A stretch of 64,000 bases of DNA from Alteromonas lipotrueiana (GCF_019249245.1 NZ_JAESDK010000023.1:1-64000); one strand, 5' to 3'. Counted from the stretch's first letter, positions 24,890 through 35,180 are shown. Notes: a model not told the origin generated them from the letters alone. A program made the numbers and translations.

Positions 24890-25283
24890 AACGCTGATTG
24901 ACCGAAAGCCTGAACTTTTCAGGCAAACTTTCGCAATAGCTTATGGGGCTTATTTCAGGCTCTTTTTGATATTGCTAAAGCGTTAGTTTTTTTATTGAAA
25001 ACGCGGTTCGACAGAAGTTACCGATGCCCGGCGATTAGTTTTTCTGTGTCTTGAGTGAATTAAGCACCGGACTCTATATATAACCAGATATATAACCAGA
25101 AAATACCAGCCCTACAAAATATCTGTGACAGTAGGGTAAAACACTTTTCGTCTATACTATCCTGGTTTTTACCTCACGCCCTCTTTGTACGAGTAGTGCT
25201 AAAGCAGTAAACCTTTTATAAAGGCTTACTGCCAGATAGCATTAGCTATATTTTCAGTTTTTCTGCACTAATTGATGACAACC
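24890..25283. other. Intergenic stretch with hairpins and a 12-bp tandem repeat
   Basis: No gene. GCCTGAA-CTT-TTCAGGC (24908-24924) is a hairpin after the small membrane protein. ATATATAACCAG is perfectly repeated at 25076-25087 and 25088-25099. A further hairpin around AGTAA/TTACT lies at about 25207-25231, between the genes and the stop of the BCCT carrier. Confidence 0.5.
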
Positions 25284-27035
25284 TCACAACCGTGAAGGAT
25301 GACTGTGGGGGTCGCCTTCAACATGCTTTTTCGGTGGGCTCTGCCTTGGCTTACCTGCTTCGGGAACCTCTTCGTCCTGTATTTCCCAACTGCCCTCTTT
25401 AGACCATGGATCATCTTCAGGAAATTCGCCGATATTAATTTCTTTTACCGTATAGTCTGGCTGGTAACGCATATCATAGTTTGCGGCACGCACAATAGAT
25501 ATGCAGAGCAATAGCGCAACTGCCAGAAGCGGTACCCCGCCGATAATGGACGCCGTTTGCAAAGTTTCCAGCCCCCCTACAAACATCAACACAATTGGCA
25601 TAAATGACAATGCGAATGCCCAGAACAGACGATTCCAGCGCATCGGCTCTTCATCGACTTCTTTTTGAACCACCGCAGCGAGAATATAGGAAATGGAGTC
25701 AAACGTTGTAGCAGTGAAGATCAAAGCCAATAACGTAAATACAAAGATGACCACATAGTCCAGTGGTAATGTATGCAGCATCGCAAAAATGGCGGCAGTC
25801 GGACTTTGTTGATTAAGTATGGACACTACATCTAATTCTCCCGACAGCTGGAGATACAGGCCATAGTTGCCCATTACCATGAAAAACAAAAAGCAGCCCA
25901 TTGTGCCGAAGAACATAGAACCCGCAACCATAGCGCGGATAGTGCGCCCCCGTGAAATTCGTGCGATAAACAGCCCTACGCTAGGTGCAAACACCAGCCA
26001 CCAGGCCCAGTAAAAAATAGTCCAGTCTTGGGGGAAATGCGTATTTTCAAAGCCATCAAATTCTGCGAAAGGCTCTACCCAGGTGGCCATGTGGATAAGG
26101 TTGCTCATGACCCGTCCTAGTGCATCCAGACCGGTATTGGCCATAAATAACGTTGGCCCAACAATGAAAATAAACAACAACAAACCAATCGACAGCCAAA
26201 AGTTTATATCAGACAGTAATTTAATGCCTTTTTTCAGTCCTACGTAGGCACTGTAACCGAACAACGCGGTACAAACTAACAACACAATGACCTGCGTGGT
26301 GAGTGATTTCGGAGCTCCGAACAACTCGTGTACGCCTTCATTAATCATTGGAGCGGCAAGTCCAAGGGTAGTAGCCCCACCACCGAGCATCCCAAAGATA
26401 AAGCAAACATCAATCACCTTGCCCAGCCAGCCGTGTGCCAGCCTTTCGCCAATAACTGGCATCAAAGCTTCAGAAATTTTTAAAACACTGTGATTACGAA
26501 CATAATAGAAGTAGGCAATAGGTACCGCGGGAATTAAGTAAATTGCCCATGCCAGTGGCCCCCAGTGGAAAATGCCATAAGCGGCGGCCCACATTGCGGC
26601 TTCCGGTGTCTCACCTTCTACATGAAAAGGCGGTGCCTGATAGTAGTACACCCACTCAATCATAGACCAGTACAAAATCGAAGCCCCTATCCCTGCGCAA
26701 AATAGCATTGCCGCCCAGGAAACAACTGAGAACTCGGGTTTTTCTTCAGCATCGCCAAGCTTGATTTGACCGATATCACTAAAAATAATGTAAACCATGA
26801 AGCCGCCGGCGCCTACGCCAAGTAGCAGGTAAAGCACACCTAGCTTGCTGGTGACGAAGTCTTTAGCAGCCGCTACCCACATGGCCCCCTGGTCGGGAAA
26901 CATTATTAGCGGTAGCGTTACGGCTAACAATACAAAAATAGATCCAAAAAAGGTCGGTTTATCTATTGCATCGAAGGGTTTTTCCTGCACATCATTTGTT
27001 TTGGAAGCAGGTATCTGGCGGGTTTTCTCGCCCAT
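25284..27035 (-). CDS. BCCT-family betaine/choline/carnitine transporter
   Basis: A 583-residue secondary carrier with about twelve membrane helices. WTIFYWAWWLVFAPSVGLFIARISRGRTIR is the BCCT signature, including the tryptophan-rich substrate site and the following basic loop. A hydrophilic C-terminal tail (about 525-583) may sense osmolarity, as in BetP-like carriers. It imports compatible solutes such as glycine betaine, probably with sodium or protons, which fits a marine host. AAAGGA precedes ATG 27035. Exact substrate unknown. Confidence 0.9.
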   Translation of the reverse strand: MGEKTRQIPASKTNDVQEKPFDAIDKPTFFGSIFVLLAVTLPLIMFPDQGAMWVAAAKDFVTSKLGVLYLLLGVGAGGFMVYIIFSDIGQIKLGDAEEKPEFSVVSWAAMLFCAGIGASILYWSMIEWVYYYQAPPFHVEGETPEAAMWAAAYGIFHWGPLAWAIYLIPAVPIAYFYYVRNHSVLKISEALMPVIGERLAHGWLGKVIDVCFIFGMLGGGATTLGLAAPMINEGVHELFGAPKSLTTQVIVLLVCTALFGYSAYVGLKKGIKLLSDINFWLSIGLLLFIFIVGPTLFMANTGLDALGRVMSNLIHMATWVEPFAEFDGFENTHFPQDWTIFYWAWWLVFAPSVGLFIARISRGRTIRAMVAGSMFFGTMGCFLFFMVMGNYGLYLQLSGELDVVSILNQQSPTAAIFAMLHTLPLDYVVIFVFTLLALIFTATTFDSISYILAAVVQKEVDEEPMRWNRLFWAFALSFMPIVLMFVGGLETLQTASIIGGVPLLAVALLLCISIVRAANYDMRYQPDYTVKEINIGEFPEDDPWSKEGSWEIQDEEVPEAGKPRQSPPKKHVEGDPHSHPSRL

Positions 27036-27637
27036 ACAATATCCTTTGGTGTTATTGCTGATTTACCTGATTATATCCTATTGCGAACAAGTTACGAGAT
27101 AACCCTTGCGAACAATACAATTCTGCTAAACCTAAGACGCTGTCAGACAGCCAAAGACTGCGATGCAAAGCTATATTGATAATGCTTGTTTAGTACGGGC
27201 AGGTAGTATTTATCGCAAATTTTGTTTCGACGGACTTGCTGATTGATGGTGCGCCGAATAGCTTAAATCGCGTCGTGATAACCAGACCCGGGAAGCTTAC
27301 GCAAGTAAGCCTTTAGCTAATGCCGGGCTTTGGGATAAACGGTCAGTGAATTAAAGAGCGAGACTCTTTTCGCCTGGCCCCTTTCAGACTTTTCGTATAC
27401 CGCCTTCCCGAAAGCTAATTGTTTAGCGTCCACACGCCGTGGGCGGTCCACTATCACCAGAATTCGGGAGGCACAGTTGTTACCCGGCTTGATAAAGAAA
27501 CTCATTAATCAGGTTTATAACTGATAAAATCACGTGGTATACGCACTGCGCATCTTGAAAATACAGCCAAACCAGTCACAACTCGTATTGAGCTAAGTGA
27601 CTGTTTTAACCATTCAGGAGGGTTAATTTTATACGGT
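27036..27637. other. 602-bp intergenic stretch
   Basis: It should hold the BCCT promoter on the right of 27035. A leftward frame at 27317-27505 (62 codons) has no ribosome site or recognisable motif, and I do not call it. No clear repeat, tRNA or terminator seen. Confidence 0.4.
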
Positions 27638-28855
27638 TTATTTTGACGCGCGGCGACACGCTGCCGCGGTAAACAAAACATCTGTAGAGCTGTTTAACGC
27701 TGTTTCTGCAGAGTCCTGAACCACACCCAGAATAAAGCCCACTGCCACCACCTGCATGGCAATGTCGTTGGGGATATTAAACAGACTGCACGCTAACGGG
27801 ATAAGCAACAGCGAGCCTGCGGCAACGCCAGAACTTCCGCACGCAGACACCGCCGCAATTAAGCTCAATAGTATGGCTGAAGCAAAGTCTACCGGAATAC
27901 CCAGGGTATGCACTGCCGCCAGGGTTAGCACGGTAATCGTTATTGCCGCGCCGCCCATATTGATTGTTGCGCCTAGTGGTATAGAAACCGAATAGGTATC
28001 TTCATCAAGATTTAAACGCTCGCACAAGCGCATATTTACGGGAATATTGGCCGCGGAGCTACGGGTGAAAAACGCGGTGATGCCGCTTTCTTTCAGACAT
28101 TTAAACACCAACGGGTACGGATTTTGTCGCGTTGTCACATAAACCAATAAAGGATTGGTTATAAGTGCAATAAACAACATGACGCCAATAAGCACTATTA
28201 ACAAATGCGAATAACCTAACAGAGCATCAAAGCCCGTGTTAGCCACCGTACTGGCTACTAAACCAAAAATACCGATTGGCGCCATACGCACCACAATGCC
28301 GACCACAAAGGTAACGCTGTCAGCCATATTTTGCAGAACATTTTTAGTGGTTTGTGAGCCGTGGCGCAGACCAAACCCTAGCCCCACCGCCCAGGTTAAT
28401 AACCCGATATAGTTAGCGCTAGTCAGCGCATTTACCGGATTGTCCACCATATTAAACAGTAATGTGTTTAAAACTTCACCCACGCCCTCTGGCGCTTTTT
28501 GACTGACCTGAGCTGAAACCAGGCTAAGCTCTGTGGGAAACAAAAAGCTGAAGATAACGGCCGTAGTTGAGGCCACGAGTGTGCCTACCAGATACAGCAT
28601 AAGAACGGGTTTTATATGGGTTTGCTGACTTTTTCTGTGATTAGCAATGGAAGCCATAACCAAAATGAAAACCAATAGAGGGGCAATGGCTTTCAACGCT
28701 TTAACAAAAATTTCGCCAAGTAACCCAGCAGCACGGGCTGCCTCGGGCGCCAAAACTGCCAGTACGATACCGCAGGTGAGACCTATAATAATTTGCAGCA
28801 CAATATTGCCATTCATATAGCGCTGAAGCAGTGAAGAAGACGCATTTGAGCTCAT
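27638..28855 (-). CDS. sstT: Serine/threonine:Na+ symporter SstT
   Basis: A 405-residue dicarboxylate/amino-acid:cation symporter (DAACS) family protein. The order of segments ([25 protein letters not shown]..., [79 protein letters not shown]) is that of SstT, and the serine-rich TRSSAANIP hairpin and the NMGG motif are diagnostic. It imports serine and threonine with sodium. I take ATG 28855 (MSSNASS) over the ATG at 28867, because it gives the typical N-terminus; the ribosome site is poor for both. Confidence 0.93.
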   Translation of the reverse strand: MSSNASSSLLQRYMNGNIVLQIIIGLTCGIVLAVLAPEAARAAGLLGEIFVKALKAIAPLLVFILVMASIANHRKSQQTHIKPVLMLYLVGTLVASTTAVIFSFLFPTELSLVSAQVSQKAPEGVGEVLNTLLFNMVDNPVNALTSANYIGLLTWAVGLGFGLRHGSQTTKNVLQNMADSVTFVVGIVVRMAPIGIFGLVASTVANTGFDALLGYSHLLIVLIGVMLFIALITNPLLVYVTTRQNPYPLVFKCLKESGITAFFTRSSAANIPVNMRLCERLNLDEDTYSVSIPLGATINMGGAAITITVLTLAAVHTLGIPVDFASAILLSLIAAVSACGSSGVAAGSLLLIPLACSLFNIPNDIAMQVVAVGFILGVVQDSAETALNSSTDVLFTAAACRRASK

Positions 28856-29183
28856 TAAAAAATCCATTGGTTTTTAAGCATCGTGCACCTTAATGCATCC
28901 TTTAATCAAATTGAAACAATTTTGTCTATTGGATGTTGTAAGCTGTAGCCAGCTCGGCTACCTAATAGAAAGTAAAGCAGCGCATCTGCCTCAGGCCGGG
29001 TTACCTGTTTTTAGGTGTATTAGATGAAATAAGCCATAGGCAACAAAGCAGAAGGACATATTTGAAACGAAATAACGATAAAACCGGAGGCCAGAGAGCG
29101 ATCAGACTAAAAAGTCATACCATTGACTATTTATAATATTCGCGGGAACCGCTTGCCAGATTTTGATGAAGGATAGCTACATT
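28856..29183. other. Intergenic stretch
   Basis: It lies between the leftward sstT start and the leftward PH-like gene. I see no gene and no strong hairpin. It should hold the sstT promoter. Confidence 0.4.
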
Positions 29184-29546
29184 TTATTGCTGCGATATGG
29201 CGGGAAGCGCGCTCAGCTTTTGCTTTATAAACTGCGCCCGGCCCCGTTCAAAACGAATCTTGATGGCCTGTCCGGATGTCTTGGTGACTGTTAAATAAGT
29301 ACTTCCAATATACCACTTTTGTTTATTGTCTATCTTCAGAGTGTATTGATGCATAAATGGCGTGGTCACACGTACTTCATGATTACCTACGACTAATTTA
29401 GAGCGAAAAAATATTCCGGCGAGTACTAGTACGCTAAGGTACAGCAATGCGTGGTCGGTATAACTGCCACGCGCAATATCCAGGCCCCAGCACCAAAGTG
29501 TAACTCCGGCTAATAAAGAGGCAGTTATCGGGTACAATCGAAACAT
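29184..29546 (-). CDS. Small membrane protein with PH-like domain
   Basis: A 120-residue protein with two hydrophobic segments (about 8-25 and 32-50). The remainder reads HEVRVTTPFMHQYTLKIDNKQKWYIGSTYLTVTKTSGQAIKIRFERGRAQFIKQKL, a beta-rich domain that looks like a bacterial PH-type fold. Function unknown. It is a single gene between sstT and the hydrolase, with no operon partner. A modest GAGCGAG lies before ATG 29546. Confidence 0.55.
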   Translation of the reverse strand: MFRLYPITASLLAGVTLWCWGLDIARGSYTDHALLYLSVLVLAGIFFRSKLVVGNHEVRVTTPFMHQYTLKIDNKQKWYIGSTYLTVTKTSGQAIKIRFERGRAQFIKQKLSALPAISQQ

Positions 29547-29911
29547 CGTTTTCTCGCTCTGGATTTTGCCATTTGAGTGTTACAGCTCAATACGGTGTTA
29601 CCACTTTAGCCTTTTTTGTAAATAAATGAGCCTGTACTTAGTACTGTAAATAAAAGAACCCTATTTCATTTTGCCGTAACCAAAGACATCGTTAGCAAAG
29701 GCCGCGTAAAAAAGGTCCCGTAAAAAAAGTCCCGTAAATAAGGGTATGGCTGGTAAATAGTTCGATAATTACCGTGGCATACAGGTAGGAACAAAAATAG
29801 GCAGAAGAAGTCGTGGGTGTTTGTTCTGACGCAGGCACATGTGATGTTATTAAAAGAAGCCGGATGGCCCGGCTTCTTAATGATTTTTAAACTCAGAAAA
29901 CAGTTTATTGG
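29547..29911. other. Intergenic stretch with short tandem repeats
   Basis: No gene. Near-copies of a CCCGTAAA-type unit lie at 29704-29738, and the terminator of the leftward hydrolase at 29854-29878. An 11-bp palindrome GTACTTAGTAC lies at 29633-29643. Confidence 0.45.
29850..29878 (-). terminator. Terminator of the alpha/beta hydrolase gene
   Basis: AAGAAGCCGG and CCGGCTTCTT pair across a short loop about 33 bp past the stop at 29912. Read leftward, TTTTA follows the stem. Confidence 0.7.
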
Positions 29912-30751
29912 CTAGCGTTTAAGAAATTCCAGAATATGCTTTGTGACTGCCTCGGGTTTTTCGTCTGTCACCCAGTGTCCGGCATTTTCAATCCAGACCA
30001 GCTTGGCTCCGGGAATCGCATCGGCTAGCATCGGCGCGTACTTTGGCTTCTGAAAATTATCTTTGTCGGCCCATAATACAAGCGTTTTATTCTCTATATT
30101 TTTGAGCTCATCTGCGATGGCCTGGGTGTACTCTTTGTTCAATCTGCGCATATTACGGAAAAATGCGGCTTTTCCTTTTTCGCTGTTCCACTGATTAAGA
30201 TAACGATCGGCCATTTCTTCGGTAACCACATCGTCGTCATACACCCCATTGGGCATAAATCCGCGCATTGTGCTGATAAATTCTTCGACACTGGTCGACT
30301 CTTCCACACCAGGCTCAAGCATTTCTTCAAATTCGGGAATGGGCCATGAATCAAAACACACACTATCTATAAGCACTTGCCGACGTACACGCTGCCCATG
30401 ATTTACCGCTAATAACTGACCAATGCCGCCTCCGATATCGTGCGAAACAACATCAGCGCTATCAATACCAAGCGCATCCATTAATTTAACCATAATGCGG
30501 GTTTGGGCGTTAATAGATACATCGGCATTCTCCGGCATATCTGACTCACCATAATTAAGCATATCTGGCGCAATAACCCGATACTGTTTTGCCAACTCAG
30601 GCATCACGTGGGTCCACAACATTTTATTAGTAGGAATACCGTGCAACAGAAGTAATGGCTGTCCTTCTCCCATCTCTTTATACGCGATGCGATGACCTTC
30701 AATCATCGTATACTGAGTGTCGAGTGTTTCCATTTTGGCTGTATTATTCAT
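29912..30751 (-). CDS. Alpha/beta hydrolase with aspartate nucleophile (epoxide hydrolase/dehalogenase-like)
   Basis: A 279-residue hydrolase. HGIPTNKMLW is the oxyanion region, and the elbow reads SHDIGGG (103-109), which places Asp105, not serine, at the nucleophile position. A late acidic residue lies in WADKDNF and the catalytic His in NAGHWVTDE. Aspartate nucleophiles are typical of epoxide hydrolases and haloalkane or haloacetate dehalogenases. Substrate unknown. GAGGG precedes ATG 30751 and a terminator follows, so it is monocistronic. Confidence 0.82.
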   Translation of the reverse strand: MNNTAKMETLDTQYTMIEGHRIAYKEMGEGQPLLLLHGIPTNKMLWTHVMPELAKQYRVIAPDMLNYGESDMPENADVSINAQTRIMVKLMDALGIDSADVVSHDIGGGIGQLLAVNHGQRVRRQVLIDSVCFDSWPIPEFEEMLEPGVEESTSVEEFISTMRGFMPNGVYDDDVVTEEMADRYLNQWNSEKGKAAFFRNMRRLNKEYTQAIADELKNIENKTLVLWADKDNFQKPKYAPMLADAIPGAKLVWIENAGHWVTDEKPEAVTKHILEFLKR

Positions 30752-31125
30752 AAGACCCTCTATTGGTTGCTATAAAAGTACTCTGGCAACACGATTTGCT
30801 CTGTGCTGGCCAGTAAGATTCACTAATACATCGTGAACGCCTGTTCAAGTTGGTACCAACATACTCTGCGAAAGTTCAATCTGAAGTAACTGAATACGCA
30901 TTTTTTAATTATTCTGCTTACCCTAATGAGCCGTTTTATTCTATTGCGTTTATTTTTATTTCAGCTTTTTCATACTCTTTAGCATCCCCGGGCTGAACAC
31001 ATAATAATCCGCCATTAATGTGGGCTTTGAATTACACAATTAATGCGAACGGTTATTATTTGTGTTTAGACTATGTATAATCGTACCTATTCGCCAAACC
31101 CGCCTTGATAAAAAACACGGACACT
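30752..31125. other. Divergent intergenic stretch
   Basis: It lies between the leftward hydrolase and the rightward PepSY gene and should hold both promoters. It is AT-rich. I see no gene and no strong Fur-type box in it. Confidence 0.4.
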
Positions 31126-32226
31126 ATGAAAAACAATAGCTTTGCTAAGAACTGGCTTCGAAAAATGCACTTATGGATTGCATTAAGTACGGGGGTGTTT
31201 GTTGTGATTTTGAGTATTACCGGGGCCATTTTAATTTATGCCAAAGACATTCAGGCGCTGATCAACCCTCATTACTGGACCGTAGCCGAACAACCTTCAA
31301 CGCTACCGATAGCCGACTTACTTAAAAAAGTAGAAACCGCTGCCGGGCAAACCGCCACTACGGTAAGCACTGAGCCAGAACATCCCGACTGGGCGTGGCA
31401 GTTGCGCTTAGAAAATGGTGAGTACGCCAGTGTAAATCCTTATACCGGCGATATTTTGCTAACTTATGCTTTTGATGAACATTTGTATGGGTTCACTATG
31501 TCGCTGCATCGCTGGTTGCTGTACCGGGATGCTGATAACAATACAACATTACGCAATTGGGTCAGCCTTGTAGCCTTGCTGTTTATCGTCGAGGTGCTGA
31601 TTGGATTTTATTTATGGATAAAACCTAAAAAACGGTTGAAACGACTTAAAATAAACACCCGTGCTAAGCCTAAAATTTTGTTATATCAATTGCATACTGT
31701 CGTTGGTGTTTTTCTGTTCTTACCCTTGTTACTTATTGCTTTTGCTGGCATTGGTTTTAACTGGAAAACGCCCACTGCTGCCATCGTCAATGTATTGTCT
31801 CCAGGGCAAATTGAAAGCCGCCCCACAGTGTCAGAACTCACCCCCGGTCTTAGAATGAATATTGATAAAGCGGTAGCCAACGGGCTTCAGGCGTTACCTC
31901 AGGCTTCCTTGTTTAGAATCTATTTGCCCGCCTCCCACAGCGATGCATTAAAACTCAGAGTTCAAATGCCTGGCGAAAGTCATGCGTATAGTTGGGTTTG
32001 GGTAAACCCCTACAGCGGGAATGTTTTGCAAACTTACGACGCGTCAATCGCATCGACGGCAACACAGGTGTGGAATTTTAAATATAAGTTTCATATCGGG
32101 GGTTTTGCCGGACCTGTAGTTGAAGCCCTGTGGCTGATTATTGCATTATCGCCCTGTTTTTTTGTGATATCCGGCGTGTATTTCTGGCTTAAACGCAAAA
32201 ATGGGAAAAAAACTCAGTGCAGATAA
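31126..32226 (+). CDS. PepSY-associated membrane protein (PiuB-like)
   Basis: A 366-residue membrane protein with about four helices (near 20-45, 135-160, 190-215 and 335-355). It matches the PepSY_TM layout: WLRKMHLWIALSTGVFVVILSITGAIL at the start, EHLYGFTMSLHRWLL with conserved histidines, and a C-terminal FVISGVYFWLKRK. Proteins of this group sit beside siderophore receptors and are thought to reduce or release iron from siderophores, possibly with heme ligands on the histidines. The TonB receptor follows by 72 bp with a Fur-box-like sequence between. The ATG at 31126 is preferred over a TTG at 31105. Confidence 0.82.
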   Translation: MKNNSFAKNWLRKMHLWIALSTGVFVVILSITGAILIYAKDIQALINPHYWTVAEQPSTLPIADLLKKVETAAGQTATTVSTEPEHPDWAWQLRLENGEYASVNPYTGDILLTYAFDEHLYGFTMSLHRWLLYRDADNNTTLRNWVSLVALLFIVEVLIGFYLWIKPKKRLKRLKINTRAKPKILLYQLHTVVGVFLFLPLLLIAFAGIGFNWKTPTAAIVNVLSPGQIESRPTVSELTPGLRMNIDKAVANGLQALPQASLFRIYLPASHSDALKLRVQMPGESHAYSWVWVNPYSGNVLQTYDASIASTATQVWNFKYKFHIGGFAGPVVEALWLIIALSPCFFVISGVYFWLKRKNGKKTQCR

Positions 32227-32229
32227 AAC

Positions 32230-32248
32230 GCAATTGATAATCATTCTC
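32230..32248 (+). promoter_or_regulatory. Fur-box-like operator
   Basis: GCAATTGATAATCATTCTC matches about 15 of 19 positions of the Fur consensus, with an exact TGATAATCATT core. It lies about 50 bp before the TonB receptor start and fits iron-repressed control. Confidence 0.7.
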
Positions 32249-32298
32249 TTTTACATTAACCTTGTAAGTGTTTTGAACTTTCAAGGAAAATAATAGCA

Positions 32299-34422
32299 AT
32301 GAAGTTTTCAGTAAGCCGTGCCAGCCTTTGGGTATCACTTAGTCTTGCTTCTGGCTCGGCCCTTGCCAACCCCGAACAGCCCGACGATATGGAACGAATT
32401 ATAATTTCTGGCAGCCGGGTGGTAGAAAGCATTGATGAAGTTCCAGCTTCTGTTACGGTTATTACAAAACAAGACATTCATGATCATCTTAAAGTTACCC
32501 CCGAACTGCAAAGTTTGTTGGCTATGTATGTTCCCGGCATGGGGCCTGATACCGGCAGCTCGAGTAACACAGGCCAGACCCTGCGCGGCCGTGCTCCGCT
32601 TATCATGATTGACGGCGTACCGCAGTCTACGCCCCTTCGAAACGGCTCTTTGGGCGTTAAAACACTTGATCCCAGCGCCATAGAGCGTATTGAGGTTATT
32701 AAAGGGGCCACCTCGATTTTTGGTAATGGCGCTGCAGGCGGTATTATCAACTATATTACCCGTACCCCCCGAGCCAGTGATGGACTTGAAGGTGAAGTCT
32801 CTGTATCAAGTCGCTTTAGTGCAGTACAACCTGATGAAAGCGCAGGGCATCGACTAGAGGCTGCTATTAATGGACGTGCTGATAAATGGCATTATTTGCT
32901 GACTGCCAGTTACGAAGAATATGGCGTACAGCGCGATGCGCAAGGTGACATTTTAGGGCTTCAGTACGGGTTGTCTGACGCTATTACCCAAAACTATTTT
33001 GCCAAACTTGGCTACAACTTTGATGCTGATAAGCAATTGCAGGTAAGTTACAATTTTTATCGCTCGCAGCAAAAAACAGACCTGGGCGATACCTTCGATG
33101 GCACTAAAGATGTAGCCATTCATGTGCCCCCGGCTCTGCAAAAAAGCGGGGAACCTCAAGGTCCTGATGGCAACACCAACCTTATGGTGAAATACACCGA
33201 CCTGAATATTTTTGCCAATACACAGGTTACCTTAGATTATTACAATCAAAGTATTGAAAATGTGTTTTTCTTTTCTCCCAACCTGGCTAATCCACAGGAC
33301 GGCTACAGTGGCGGACAGTCGGTTATCAAATCAGAAAAAGAAGGACTACGCGCCACCTTCAACAGCCAGCTCGACTTCAACAATATTGAAGCCACCTTCA
33401 TTTATGGTTTAGATGCACTTAACGATGTAACGTCGCAGCCTCTTGTTGATGGCCGGATTTGGGTGCCCGAGATGGACATGACCAATGTGGCCGGTTTTGT
33501 ACAATCTAAATGGGTTTACAATGATGATCTGATTATAAAAGCAGGTGCGCGTCGAGAACATATTACCCTGGAGGTTGATGATTACGATACTTTGCGTTTG
33601 TGCCGGCAAGCAGATCAGTGCTCGGTGCCGGTAGCCGTAACGGGCGGTGAACTTGACTACGATGCCACCACCTACAACGTGGCGGTAAAATATCAGTTCA
33701 CGCCGTTTTTTCATCCGTTTATTAGTTATTCACAAGGGGCTGATATTTCGGACACCGGGCGCCTTCTGCGCTCGGCAACCGTGACCGACATTACTGATGT
33801 ACGCACCGAAGCGTCTATTATCGACAATTACGAGATTGGCTTTACCTCACAAATATCACCGGCCATCCGCCTTGAGATGGCCGCTTACCGGAGTACGTCA
33901 GAGTTAGGCACTTCTACCCGCTTTGATCCCACCACCGGCATCTATTTACCTGTGCGGGCACCACAGGAAATCTGGGGCTACGAGGGGGTTGTAAATTATC
34001 GGGTCTCTTCCACTGTAGATATGAGTGCCACCTACAGCTATGTTGAAGGTAAAGATACGCAGAACGATGTTTACCTTGGCGGACGTACTATTAACCCACC
34101 TAAGGCTACATTCATTGCCAATTGGCGACCTACCGATGAGGCAAATTTAACCCTGGAGTATCTGTATGTGGGCAGTCGTGATCGTTTCGATGCAGATAAC
34201 GAAGGTATTTATAGCACCGACCAAGCTCCGGTAAGCAGCTACAACGTAATCAACCTGAGCGGAAATTACGCATTTACCTCTCGTTGGCAGGGCTTTTTTG
34301 GAATACAAAATCTGCTGAATGAAGATTATTTTCCGGCCCGGGCCCAGGCTTATACCTACGGAGGGTACCGGGTAAAAGGGTTGGGTACTACCGTTAATGT
34401 GGGTGCAACTTACCAGTTTTAA
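32299..34422 (+). CDS. TonB-dependent siderophore-type receptor
   Basis: A 707-residue outer-membrane receptor with a signal peptide ending near residue 23 (SALA-NPE). The plug domain begins with ERIIISGSRVVESIDEVPASVTVITKQDI (TonB box and plug start), continues through TLRGRAPLIMIDGVPQ and IERIEVIKGATSIFGNGAAGGIINYITR, and leads to a beta-barrel ending GTTVNVGATYQF with a terminal phenylalanine. It imports an iron-siderophore-type ligand using TonB. The PepSY protein is upstream and a Fur-box-like site precedes it. The ligand is not predictable. Confidence 0.92.
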   Translation: MKFSVSRASLWVSLSLASGSALANPEQPDDMERIIISGSRVVESIDEVPASVTVITKQDIHDHLKVTPELQSLLAMYVPGMGPDTGSSSNTGQTLRGRAPLIMIDGVPQSTPLRNGSLGVKTLDPSAIERIEVIKGATSIFGNGAAGGIINYITRTPRASDGLEGEVSVSSRFSAVQPDESAGHRLEAAINGRADKWHYLLTASYEEYGVQRDAQGDILGLQYGLSDAITQNYFAKLGYNFDADKQLQVSYNFYRSQQKTDLGDTFDGTKDVAIHVPPALQKSGEPQGPDGNTNLMVKYTDLNIFANTQVTLDYYNQSIENVFFFSPNLANPQDGYSGGQSVIKSEKEGLRATFNSQLDFNNIEATFIYGLDALNDVTSQPLVDGRIWVPEMDMTNVAGFVQSKWVYNDDLIIKAGARREHITLEVDDYDTLRLCRQADQCSVPVAVTGGELDYDATTYNVAVKYQFTPFFHPFISYSQGADISDTGRLLRSATVTDITDVRTEASIIDNYEIGFTSQISPAIRLEMAAYRSTSELGTSTRFDPTTGIYLPVRAPQEIWGYEGVVNYRVSSTVDMSATYSYVEGKDTQNDVYLGGRTINPPKATFIANWRPTDEANLTLEYLYVGSRDRFDADNEGIYSTDQAPVSSYNVINLSGNYAFTSRWQGFFGIQNLLNEDYFPARAQAYTYGGYRVKGLGTTVNVGATYQF

Positions 34423-34460
34423 AAAACTGATTAATCGCGAAATGATATTGCGAAATGATA

Positions 34461-34489
34461 AAACAGGCCGAACCACAATCGGCCTGTTT
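34461..34489. terminator. Bidirectional terminator
   Basis: AAACAGGCCGA and TCGGCCTGTTT form a perfect stem between the convergent TonB receptor and DUF421 genes, with T- and A-rich flanks on either side. Confidence 0.85.
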
Positions 34490-34504
34490 TACATAAACCG
34501 CCTT

Positions 34505-35026
34505 TTATCTGTCAATATACGTCGTGCCTTGTAATACTTCCTGAGAACATTTATCGCCGTGCAAAACAGAAATATCACCGGTGGTTTCTAAAATAACGGC
34601 TCTCACTTGCGAAAAATCTAAAACATTGGCTTCTCGTAGCTTAGCGATCAAATCGCTACGAGCCACCCTTGTTTGTCTTAATGCATCTTCAAGTATTTCG
34701 CCGTCTCGCATTAATATAACCGGTGTATTTTGCATTATGGATTCAATCGTGTTTGAAGAACGCCGCAACCGCGCAGCCCCAAATTGCACCGCAAATAGCG
34801 CCGCCATAGCTATCGCTGATTGAAAAAATTCGCTCCAGCTGGTCGACTGACTGGCTCCGGCCAGCAGTGAACCCAACGCAATGGTCATAACAAAATCAAA
34901 GTTTGTCATTTTAGAAAATGAGCGAAGCCCATTTATTCTTACCAGGATGACCACCCAGCACATCGCTAGTGCCGTAAGCAGCAATCCGCGAACAATCATA
35001 TCCAGCGTCGCAACATCTACAAACAT
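34505..35026 (-). CDS. DUF421 membrane protein (YetF-like)
   Basis: A 173-residue protein with three N-terminal membrane helices (about 10-28, 42-58 and 64-82), then a cytoplasmic domain that includes TIESIMQNTPVILMRDGEILEDALRQTRVARSDLIAKLREANVLDFSQVRAVILETTGDISVL, the conserved YetF/DUF421 core. The role is unknown, although some family members affect spore or stress properties. No operon partner: a terminator lies at its end and the next leftward gene has its own hairpin before it. Confidence 0.82.
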   Translation of the reverse strand: MFVDVATLDMIVRGLLLTALAMCWVVILVRINGLRSFSKMTNFDFVMTIALGSLLAGASQSTSWSEFFQSAIAMAALFAVQFGAARLRRSSNTIESIMQNTPVILMRDGEILEDALRQTRVARSDLIAKLREANVLDFSQVRAVILETTGDISVLHGDKCSQEVLQGTTYIDR

Positions 35027-35123
35027 TTGAAATTCCGGTTGAAGTGAGATTTACCACTATTGATACATAAAAAAGAGAAAGTCAGATGATTCTGGTGGCG
35101 TTTTAAAAAACACCCGGCCAAAA

Positions 35124-35162
35124 AAAATGCTCTTACTGAGATACAAAGTAGAAGAGCATTTT
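35124..35162 (-). terminator. Terminator of the secreted protein gene
   Basis: AAAATGCTCTT and AAGAGCATTTT pair across a 17-base loop just past the stop at 35181. Read leftward, a run of T residues follows. Confidence 0.8.
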
Positions 35163-35180
35163 GCCAATTCTCGTATTTAG

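Noticed and set aside
27317-27505. Leftward 62-codon frame between the BCCT carrier and sstT
   Set aside because: No ribosome site and no recognisable domain, and composition is unlike the neighbouring genes.
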